Shown one piece after another: positions 11,478-20,800 of a DNA stretch of 21,323 nt. The notes beneath the pieces are model-generated. The model did not search any database. It saw only the letters and a list, made by a program, of their open reading frames with translations, and was not told where the DNA came from. The stretch lies in the IMG/VR virus record IMGVR_UViG_3300044635_000119, positions 1 through 21,323 of that record, one strand, 5' to 3'. The stretch comes from a virus. The position numbers and the translations under genes are program-made. The first letter of the stretch is position 1. Every line of letters begins with the position of its first letter.

Positions 11478-11726
11478 ATGACCTATGGTTATAGCCAAAG
11501 CTTGGTGTACGCCAACAAAAAAGCAAGTATCAAGTCTTTGGGTGTAGCCTTGGGTCGTGTATGTATTCGTGCAAACATAAGCGTGACCAAGATTGCAGAT
11601 GACTTCGGGGTGACTCGGATGACTATCTACAATTGGTTTAAGGGAGACCGAGAACCGCACTCAAGCTATGCGCAAGCAATTAGCGACTACATCATTCACA
11701 CCAAAGCTCACCAACAATTAAAGTAA
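11478..11726 (+). CDS. Small helix-turn-helix DNA-binding protein (82 aa)
   Basis: AGAGGAG (11464-11470) precedes the ATG at 11478. The segment RANISVTKIADDFGVTRMTI, then YNWFKGDREP, is a classic Cro/CI-type helix-turn-helix (first helix, turn at D-F-G-V, recognition helix T-R-M-T-I-Y-N-W). At 82 residues it is a single domain with no sensor or dimerisation region, like phage Cro-like or transcription accessory proteins. It lies inside the operon driven by the 10013 promoter, so it is a candidate binder of the TTGAC-N3-GTCAA operator or of the 14-bp palindromes; that link is inference only. Confidence 0.82.
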   Translation: MTYGYSQSLVYANKKASIKSLGVALGRVCIRANISVTKIADDFGVTRMTIYNWFKGDREPHSSYAQAISDYIIHTKAHQQLK

Positions 11727-11729
11727 AAC

Positions 11730-14582
11730 ATGTCATCTTTCGATCTACTTGATACGGTACTGCCACCGGAAGGGCGCTACTGTGTGATGGGGATTGGTAA
11801 GTACCCTGACCAAAAATTTGTAGATACTAAGGAAGAGGTTGAAGAGTTAGCGCAGCGATTTGTTAAACGGAAGATTGACGTATTCTTTGGATGCGCCAAG
11901 TACGGCTCGTTAAATAACCGCACTCATGAGAATGCCAAATACTTCCGTGCTCTGTGGATGGACATTGACTGTGGCCCCACAAAAGGTGTACCCGACGAAA
12001 AAGGCATTATCAAGGGCTATCTCGATCAGCAAACTGGACTCGATGAGTTCAAGAAGTTCTGCGTTGCGGTCGGCTTACCAAAGCCAATACTAGTTAGCTC
12101 TGGCTACGGCATACATGCGTACTGGCTACTAGAAGAAACAGTGTCTCGCCGAGAGTGGGAGCCACTAGCCAATCGGCTTCGTGAGTTGTGCGTTGAGCAA
12201 GGGTTGATTGTGGACTCCTCAGTATTTGAGGCTTCACGCATCCTGCGTATCCCCGGCACATTCAACTTCAAGCAGAAAGAGCCTAAAGAGGTAACAGTAC
12301 TAAATGAACTGACGCCTCGCATGACGTATCAAGAGTTGAAAGACTTGCTTGGTGCGCCTGAGCCAAAAGACGACGTACCCGATTTCATCCCGCGCTCAAT
12401 GAGCCCGATGATGGAAGCACTCATGGGTAACAAGGTCAAGCGGTTTAAGACGATCATGATGAAGGGTGAAGGTGGGTGCGCCCAACTTAACCACTGTTTT
12501 GCTAACCAAAACAGCATTGAAGAACCACTGTGGCGCTCCGCTCTTTCTATTGCAGCTTTCTGCGTAGACGGAGACAAGGCCGCACATAAACTGTCGAGCG
12601 AACACGAGGGCTACGATCCCGCAGAAGTTGACAACAAGGTTAACAATCTGCGCAAGAAAGGTGGCCCACATCACTGCTCAACATTTGCAAAACTCAATCC
12701 GCAAGGTTGTGAGGGTTGCATCCATAGAGGCAAAATTAAATCGCCCATCATGCTCGGTGTTGAGATTGAAGAAGCCGACGCAGAAGATAACGAATATGCC
12801 GTCGAAGATGAAGACGGTGAGGTTGAGATACAGCACATACCAGAGTACCCATTTCCGTTCTTTCGTGGCAAAAAGGGTGGTGTTTACATCCGCCCTGAAA
12901 GCGAAGATGACGAAGCCGAGCCCAAACTTGTTTACGAGCACGACTTGTATGTAGTCAAGCGCATGCGTGACCCTGAGCTTGGCGAGATAGCTTTGTTTCG
13001 TTTGCACTTACCGCATGACGGTGTTCGAGAGTTCAGCATCCCTACGATGGGTATCTCTTCACCCGATGAGTTGCGCAAACAGTTGGCACACAACGGAGTT
13101 GTAGCCCATAAGTCACAGTACGAATTGCTTGCAAGGTATGTTGTTTTCTTTATAAAAAATTTGCAATACATTAAAAAGGCAGAGACCATGAGAACTCAGT
13201 TTGGTTGGGTCGAGGGGAACAGCAAGTTCATCCTTGGCGATCGAGAGATCACAAAAGACGGCGTGTTTTACAGCCCCCCGTCAAGCGTTACGAAAGATAT
13301 TGCCGGAAAGCTAATTGCCAAAGGCTCTATGGAGAAGTGGAAAGAAGCGTTCAACATGTACGCTAAGCCCGGGCTTGAACCCCATGCGTTTGCCGCACTC
13401 ACGGCATTTGGCTCACCACTGTTGAAATTTACAGGTCTTGAAGGCGCGATCATTAACGTAATTCACCCTGAGTCTGGTTCAGGTAAGTCGACAGCATTGT
13501 TTATGTGCAACAGTGTGTATGGTGAACCCAAGGGGTTGACCTCCATGTACAAAGATACATTCAACGCAAAGATGCACCAGCTTGGCGTGATGAACAATTT
13601 GCCCAACACCATTGACGAGATCACCAACCTTAGTGGCATGGAGTTCTCTGACTTGGCGTACAGCATCAGCCAAGGCCGAGGCAAAAATAAAATGAACGGG
13701 CAAACCAATACGTTGCGTGTTAACAACACTAGCTGGCAGGGTATGACTTTGTGCTCGGCAAACGCCAGCTTCTACGAGAAGTTAGGTGTGGCAAAGAATA
13801 CGCCCGATGGCGAGTCCATGCGTCTGCTTGAGTACAAGATTGAACCCAACGGCATCATTGATGTGCAAGAGGGTAAGCAGATGTTTGACCACCAGCTTCG
13901 TGAGAACTTTGGTCATGCCGGTGAGATTTACATCCAATGGCTTGTTAATAACTTGGAAGAAGCAATAGCCTTAGTACGCAAGATTCAGGCTCGGCTTGAT
14001 AGGGAAGTACAGTTCAACCAAAAGGAGCGTTTCTGGTCAGGTGTGTCAGCTTGCAACATAGCTGGCGGTTTGATTGCTTCACAGTTGGAACTGCACAACT
14101 ACGACATGAAGGCCGTGTACGACTGGCTCAAAGGCATGTTAGGCGAGATGCGGTTTGAAATCCAAGCACCGAATTCAACACCCGTAACAATCCTTGGTGA
14201 GTTTGTTAACGCTCACATTAATAATGCTTTAGTTGTAAATGGTGAAGTCGATGCTCGTAGTAACCTGCAGTCCATGCCCATGCTTGAGCCTCGTGGAGAG
14301 CTGCTCATACGCTACGAGCCAGATACCAAAGAACTCTTCATCGCGGCCAAACAATTCAAAGACTTCTGCGTCAAACAGCAGATCAACTACAAGACTACCT
14401 TAAAAGAGTTAGGTAACGCCAAGATTTACTTAGAGGGTGTGAACAAACGAATGTCCAAAGGCATGAAGGTTGTATCCCCTGCAGTGCGTGTATTGAAGTT
14501 TGACGCATCCTCCGCCGAGTTCTTACAGATGGACGCTTTTGTAACCCCCGATGAAAATCGAGACAGTAACGTATCAGATTGA
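11730..14582 (+). CDS. AEP-type primase fused to a DUF927-like P-loop domain (950 aa)
   Basis: Residues 1-190 form an archaeo-eukaryotic-type primase: D78-x-D80 in LWMDIDCG, H129 in SGYGIHAYW, and R170-I-L-R-I-P-G-T-F-N-F-K181. A zinc-binding cluster follows, with C316, C327 and C330 (GGPHHC, GCEGC). Residues about 540-700 match the DUF927-type P-loop region: Walker A S582-G-S-G-K586-S-T, Walker B T627-I-D-E630, then Y-S-I-S-Q-G-R-G-K-N-K and W-Q-G-M-T-L-C-S-A-N. The enzyme should make primers and use ATP, probably to translocate on or unwind DNA. An acidic stretch (340-375) separates the halves. It follows the HTH gene by 3 nt with only a weak Shine-Dalgarno. Confidence 0.9.
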   Translation: MSSFDLLDTVLPPEGRYCVMGIGKYPDQKFVDTKEEVEELAQRFVKRKIDVFFGCAKYGSLNNRTHENAKYFRALWMDIDCGPTKGVPDEKGIIKGYLDQQTGLDEFKKFCVAVGLPKPILVSSGYGIHAYWLLEETVSRREWEPLANRLRELCVEQGLIVDSSVFEASRILRIPGTFNFKQKEPKEVTVLNELTPRMTYQELKDLLGAPEPKDDVPDFIPRSMSPMMEALMGNKVKRFKTIMMKGEGGCAQLNHCFANQNSIEEPLWRSALSIAAFCVDGDKAAHKLSSEHEGYDPAEVDNKVNNLRKKGGPHHCSTFAKLNPQGCEGCIHRGKIKSPIMLGVEIEEADAEDNEYAVEDEDGEVEIQHIPEYPFPFFRGKKGGVYIRPESEDDEAEPKLVYEHDLYVVKRMRDPELGEIALFRLHLPHDGVREFSIPTMGISSPDELRKQLAHNGVVAHKSQYELLARYVVFFIKNLQYIKKAETMRTQFGWVEGNSKFILGDREITKDGVFYSPPSSVTKDIAGKLIAKGSMEKWKEAFNMYAKPGLEPHAFAALTAFGSPLLKFTGLEGAIINVIHPESGSGKSTALFMCNSVYGEPKGLTSMYKDTFNAKMHQLGVMNNLPNTIDEITNLSGMEFSDLAYSISQGRGKNKMNGQTNTLRVNNTSWQGMTLCSANASFYEKLGVAKNTPDGESMRLLEYKIEPNGIIDVQEGKQMFDHQLRENFGHAGEIYIQWLVNNLEEAIALVRKIQARLDREVQFNQKERFWSGVSACNIAGGLIASQLELHNYDMKAVYDWLKGMLGEMRFEIQAPNSTPVTILGEFVNAHINNALVVNGEVDARSNLQSMPMLEPRGELLIRYEPDTKELFIAAKQFKDFCVKQQINYKTTLKELGNAKIYLEGVNKRMSKGMKVVSPAVRVLKFDASSAEFLQMDAFVTPDENRDSNVSD

Positions 14583-14745
14583 CTGGTCTAAGTTCCGGCG
14601 CGGTTATTCTTTCTTTGTACCCTGCATTGACGAGAAAGCCGCCCGGGGAACGATTGCAACAATCTGTAGGCGGTTAAAGATGACTACTGTTACGAAAGTA
14701 GTTATAGAAGACGGGATCAAAGGCTTGCGTGTATGGCGGGTTTAA
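14551..14745 (+). CDS. Small conserved-looking phage protein (64 aa)
   Basis: ATG at 14551 lies inside the primase 3' end (32-nt overlap). The product has IDWSKFRRGYSFFVPC, then R-G-T-I-A-T-I-C-R-R-L, and ends G-L-R-V-W-R-V. A 'SFF-x-PC...GLRVWR' pattern recurs in tiny phage ORFs following replication genes, with no assigned function. It is basic, and the two Cys residues are not arranged as a zinc site. It is the last gene before the terminator at 14799. Confidence 0.72.
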   Translation: MKIETVTYQIDWSKFRRGYSFFVPCIDEKAARGTIATICRRLKMTTVTKVVIEDGIKGLRVWRV

Positions 14746-14798
14746 AGTAGACTGAACCCATTGAGATTTCCTTTCGAGTTGGTTGCTACTCTCCTTTT

Positions 14799-14827
14799 AT
14801 CCCCGGCTAATCACTGGGGATTTTTTT
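14799..14827 (+). terminator. Intrinsic terminator of the primase operon
   Basis: ATCCCC (14799-14804) and GGGGAT (14816-14821) form the stem around an 11-nt loop, followed by seven T (14821-14827). The stop codon of the convergent giant gene (14811-14813) lies in the loop. On the minus strand the hairpin is followed by AAAAGGAG instead of a U run, so it should work in one direction only. Confidence 0.8.
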
Positions 14828-17800
14828 CGGCCTTTCGCCTAGCCGCCATCTCTTCGGCCCGTTTGTCTAAACGGTCTTCAAGCGTATTTACAGCCTCTTC
14901 AACTAATCCAATATTTTTCTTGGTGACGGCTACACCAGCACGAGCACCTTCGCGTTGTTTGGCTTTTTCCCTTAGCGAATTCTTAATGCTGTTGCCATCT
15001 AACTTATACGTTGGATGCTTGATGTTAAATTTAATTACTTCATTTTCTAAAATGTTGTTGAATTCTTCAGCGCCCTTGTCCGTATCTTTACGAAGCTGGA
15101 AATCCAATTTGTTTAGAATCATATTGCGTTGGTTAACAATTCTTTGCTCAATGCCGGTTAACTTAAATGCTGGCCCTTGAGTAGCTGCAAGAATGTCAGG
15201 ACGGAAACCAATTGCTTGACCAAGCAGCTCGCCCTTCTTTACGTCATCTTTGCTAACTAATTCTTTACCACGTGGGGTCTTCATGCCTTCGTCTGCATAT
15301 TTGTTAGCAACCACAAGATTACGTACGGCAGCGGGAAGCATCTTTTCTAACATCTTCTGATAGTCACCCATTGCGTAAGCATCGTAGGCGTCGGCAAAAC
15401 CAAGCAGTAAACTTGCAGTTGGGCCACCAAAGTGATCCAGCATAAATGCAATTGCGCTTTCGCGAGAAGTCTTAGTCTCTTTACTATCACGGCCCCACAG
15501 ATCATTCAAACCAATACGAGAGCCAATGTCGTAGCCTGTGATTGCATTCAATGGGCCACGGTCAACAATGTCACTTACAGGTACGCCACCAATCGTAACG
15601 TCACCTAGCTTCTCAGGCAAGAACACAGTGCGGAACCAAGTCTCAAAGTCTAGGTTTTTAAGTTCTTCAGGCCAATCATCGTCAAGCTCTAATTGACCCC
15701 AAGCCCAACCAACAAGTCCCATAATGGGACTAAACAAAGCCATGTTTGCCGCGCCAGCGAGCAAGAACGATGTGCCCATCATGCCGAAGAACTTAGTAGC
15801 TGCTTCCTTTTTGCCCTCTTTATTAAGGAAGGGGAGCATCTTCTTAAAGTTAGTTAACAACAGCAGAGACATCTGCAGTGGGTACGTCTTAAACTGGAAC
15901 GCAATCTTGCCAATACCCTGTTGCATAAAACGTGGGCGATTAGTAATGTCGTAATTACCAAGCGCTTCGTTAGTAGAGTCAACTGCTTTTTGAACAGCGT
16001 CATCGTAGCTAAGCCCTTGCTTCTTACCCAGCCTATACGCAGCTAGGTAGACGGCCTCACGACTCAAACGTTCTGTGTTGTGCATCAGAGCGCCGACCAT
16101 CAGGTTTGCAATACGCTTGCCTTTTCCCTTGATACCTTCAAACTGCTCGGTGGACATGCTCTTGTAGCCCCACACTAAAGAAGCGTAAGTAGACTCAGAC
16201 ACACCACGGGCTGTCATTTCACTGACGGCTTTGCGTTCATCTTCAGGAATAGATTTACTGTTAGCAATACTTGGCGCAGTGATAGAAGTTGTGCCGTCTG
16301 CGTTAGTGCGGAATACACTGTACTGATTGACCAAGGTGGTCATTTTTGCAAGCTCAGTAGCCGCGCCTGTAGCGTTGTTGTAATTACCGGCAAGTACGGG
16401 CAAGCCAGAAATGAATACGCTAGAAGGCTGAATCAAAGCCGACGCAGCGGAAGACAAGTACCAGAAGTAAGACGCCTTGTTTGCGATTCCAGCAACAGAC
16501 TCACTTAAAGAACCATGATCGCCAGACAACGCCATGTCAATACGCTTCTCAGCTTCTTGCACAAACGGTGATAACTCTTCACGTTCGTTGATTGAATCAC
16601 GTGCAGCCGACAATGAAAGGCGAAGCTTAGGCGCGTACTTCAAACGTGCCAACTGAATGGATTGCTTAGAAGCAGTAGTGGCAATGTTGCGCTGCAAGTC
16701 TGTGCTGAAACCACCACGCCCTTTACGATGAGTGAACTGCCTGCGGAATGACTGCTCCGGCATCGTGGTCAAATAGATTTGGTAGACCGCATCCTTTAAA
16801 CCTTCTTTAGCCGAAGGAGAGCCCAAGTCTTTGGCGTCGATTGCTTCAAAGATTTTCTTAAGCATCTCGCTTGAGTTCTGTGATGCGGCACGTAGTGTCT
16901 TAAGGTCGTTACCTTGCACGAACTCTTGACGGAACAGCACGTCTTCGTAGTCTTCTCCACGCTTTGCGGCTAACTCTTTAGCCTTAGCATTACGCTCCGC
17001 ACGGCTTTCAAACAAATAGAACAAGCGGTTTTCGCCTGAACCAATTGCTAACCAATAGTCACCACGACGCACCAATGGGAAGAAAGGTTTGATCCTTGCA
17101 TCAGCCTCAAAGGTCTTGCGTATGAGAGCCATCAAGTTTTTCTTCTCTTCAGGAGCCATACCCTGAATACCATTGATCTGCTCGTCTAACAAATCGGAGT
17201 ACAACTCAATGACTGACTCGTAGTAATCCCGCAATTGCTTGTACATGCGCTGACCGACAGGGCCAAGTGCTTTGTAGTCGGCGGCAAGAGTTGTTGTTTT
17301 TGGCGCAGGCTTAGCACCCTTTTTAGTTTTCTTCTCTTTACGCTCTACTTCTACTTCACGTGCATTTGGGTCAGATGGGTCAACCTCTGCCAACGTAGTG
17401 GCGTATATAAAGTCTGAAAACTTCTCACGGCTAAGCTTAGGGTCTTCTTTGAAACCACGGTTGAGCGAACCAATGACTTGTTCGGCACCAGCTAAGAACT
17501 GCTGAGACATACCTAACATGCGTTGTAGCTGCGTATTTGTTTCGCTAAGCGCAGAGATACCCACATCAGCGGCCCACTTAGCCAAAAAGTCAAACGTGGG
17601 TAAGCGCACTGAAGCTTGTAGTTTGAGGTACCCCATATCATCAACTGCGTTGGCTAGAATTTGCCGAACAGCTTTAGGGTCACGTGCCGTCTGCATCAGA
17701 CTTACATTCTTAGCCTCCTCGCCTTCGCGGGACAAACGTACTTTTTCTTTTGCAATCTTTACGTCTTTAGCAAGCTGGAGGGCGGAACGTTTTGCTTTTA

Positions 17801-20800
17801 GGTCAGCCTCTTCGTCAAACTCGGGAGGAGTGAACTTACCCTTTTGCTGGAGTGCGCCACCTTTTGTATCAACTTTAGTTAGCCTTGTGCCGAGCATCTT
17901 GTCAGTAATATCGACCAGATCAGTAAACGCAGTTGCATCTCCGGCCTTAACACCAAACAAGTCGCGGATGCTATCGACAAAACCAGAGAAGCCTGTGCCC
18001 CGTTTACCTTGCACGCTCATCAAGAACTTCTGGAACTCAGGGCTAGACATGCCGTAAGCCAAGAACTCATGGGGATCGGAGAACACACCGATAGATACTT
18101 TGCCCGTTCTGTCGCGGTCAGTAGTGCCTTCAATCATTTGTTGCACTTCTGGGGATAGTTCGCCAAACAGCACGCCTTCTTCATACGCTTCTTGCGTACG
18201 TTTCATCAGGCTTTCCATTTCGCGCATAAACTTCTGCAAGCTGGCGTTCTTAAAGCCTTTTAATAGACCTGCTTCAATACGACTAGCCGTTGCTGCATGC
18301 AGCAATTCGTGCAACACTGTTATAACGTTTATGCCTTGTTGGTCTCCGAAGCTACTACCACGCACGTAGATAGTACGTTCTTTAGACCCGGGCGTATACA
18401 CAAACAAACCACGCGCACCGCTTAGCTGAGGCGGTACTGGATCACCCTTCTCAACCACCACAAACTTAACACCAATTACAAAGTTGCGTATGCGTTGCGC
18501 CACAAACCGCTGGAATAGATTACCAGTCTTAATGATGTGCGCAATAGCTTGTGAGCCGTTAGTCAGATTGCTAAACCCTGTGTCGGGCTTGGCTACCCTT
18601 GCTTCAGAAGAACGCAAACCTTTGGGTATGTCTTTTGGATCAATCTCGTCCTCAAGCATTTGCTGGGCACGCTCACGTGCGGCTTTAGGCACATTTGGGT
18701 CAACTGCGGCATCACTAATGTACAGTGCTGCGTTTCTAGCTTCTTTGTCATTCGTAGTTGAGTTGTACGTTTCAAGCGCTGATTCCAACCTATTAATTTC
18801 GTCACGCGCTTCTTGATCTACCTCAGTAGTACCATCTTTTGACGGAGCTTTAGGTGGTCGGCCTCGCCCCGTAGACTTAAGTGCTGCATCTAGCTTCTCT
18901 TGATTTTTAGCAATTAGTGCAGCATCGCCTTTATCTTTAGATCTTGCCAAATTAACAGCCGCAATAGCTTGCTTCTTGTTCTTGTAAGTTGCAGTTACTT
19001 CGCCATCTGTAACATGGTCAAACCCACCTTCGGAATTTTCTGTAACTACGTGGCGTTGCTGAACAGGTGGCCGACCACGTTTGCCTTTGCTTACTGCTCC
19101 GGCTGGTGGTGCTTCTTGTCCTTCTTGCGTTGTTTCGATGGTTTCAGAGGTTTCAGGGCCACTTATGTTTCCTTCTTGGCGTTGGGTTATTTCTGTTTTT
19201 ACAAGGTTGTATTCAGCATCACTAAGACTAGTGTTAGTAAGTTCTGTATCAAGCTGCTCGTCTGATAACGCACGAATAGTATCGGGTGTAACTGCCCCAC
19301 GAGTTAACGCAAAGGGCTGTGGTTTTGTTTCTGCAGGTGTTTCTTTTGACGTTCCTCTAGCGGCGTCAAGTTCGTCAAGTTGTTTAATAATGGCGTCAAA
19401 TTTAGCTGAAGCCTCTTTACGCTTGGCTTCTAAAGCCTTTACAGCTTCGTATTTTTTGTCTGAGTCGTATTTACCGTTTTCATCAAGAACCAACGGCTTG
19501 CCGTCGTCGCCTAGAACGTCTGCTGCGCGAACACTATCTAAGTCAAGTAGTTTGTCTAGTAGAACCGAGCTCTCTTCGCTTACTGCATCGAGTTGTTTAG
19601 TAAGCTCATCTCGTTTTTCAAAATACGCTACCGTGTCTGATATGCCTTTGTCTTTTTCTTCGTCCGTTAATGCAGCCTGCTGTGCTCCTTCTCCAGTAGT
19701 AGCTCCTGCAGTAGTCTGTCCAGCAGGAACCACTCCACTTGTGTCAACTCCAGCAGTTCCTCCGGCGGGGAGTTCTGGACTGGGCTGTTCAGCCACGCTA
19801 ACGCTTTCTCCACTTGGAGTACTGATAGGTTCAGCAACATCTGCTGTTCCTCCTGTTTCGTTCTGCGCAAGCTCATCTGCTTGTGCCTCCTGTTGGGCTA
19901 AGTTCTGGGCGTCAATCTTTGCCTGTTGTGGTGGAACCCCAACCGCAATCAGTTCTTGTGCAATCTGTTCAACACGACCTTCAGGTATCTTAATAGCGAT
20001 AGTCTTAGCTTCAGCCTTTAACTGTGCATCAACTTTACGCGCAGCAATATTCCCAGCGTTTTCTGCGGGGATACCTTGTTGGATATAAACTTTGGTAAGC
20101 GCATCAATTCTGTCGGCACGAACTTTCTCGGGGGTTTCCGCAGGTGCTTCTTCTTTTTTCTCCGCCGCAAGTTCAGCGTTGATTGTGGCTTGTTGTTCAG
20201 CCATCTTAGCATCACGCAAGTTAGAGCGTGCTTCAATGGGAGCAGTAACACCTTCCGCTATGGCTTCAAGTAACACGTCGGCGGGTTTGTCTTCACCTGT
20301 AGCTTTTTGTGCGGCAAGTTCACCACCTGCACCACCACCCATTTGTAAAGCAAGCTCTTTACCCCACGCCGCCATCGTAGCTTTTTTAGCCGCAGTACCA
20401 GCGAGTTTGCCTTCAGCAATAAGAGCCTGTGCAGGCTTCAAGAATCTACCAGCTATGCCCATAGACAAAGCATCAAACGTGCCAATAATTAGACCACGCT
20501 TAGCGCCCTTTTCTTTGATCTCGTCCATGATCTTGGGGTTAGACAAGGCTCTGGATATTGCGTTTGCGTCCAGCATGTTGACGCCTTTGTCTTGCAAGAC
20601 ATCAGCCATGACCGAGCCGTACTCAATACCGCCAGAACTAAGACCAGCCGCACCCGAACGAGCCACAACTCCAGCCGGGCCGAGCACCAAAGAAGGCACC
20701 ATACCGGGCAAAGATACAGCTAGAGACTCCACCAACATTGTGAATGTTGCACGTGGGTTAGAAGCCAGAGCGGAGATAGCCTCACCGTAAGTTTCGGAGT

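Noticed and set aside
16327-16342. TTGACC-AAGG-TGGTCA as a third operator
   Set aside because: Its arms resemble the operator, but the spacing is different, it ends GGTCA rather than GTCAA, it lies in the middle of the giant gene and no -10 box follows.
17869-17882. Further CTAAC-N4-GTTAG copy, TCAACTTTAGTTAG, in the giant gene
   Set aside because: Two mismatches in the left arm and a centre unlike the other copies; expected by chance at this level. The same applies to CTACGAGAAGTTAG in the primase gene near 13774.
19081-20088. 335-codon open frame on the plus strand opposite the giant gene
   Set aside because: It is a Ser/Ala-rich antisense shadow of the low-complexity part of the giant gene, with no ribosome-binding site or recognisable motif. 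Other long plus-strand frames at 14761, 17518 and 20092 are the same kind of shadow.
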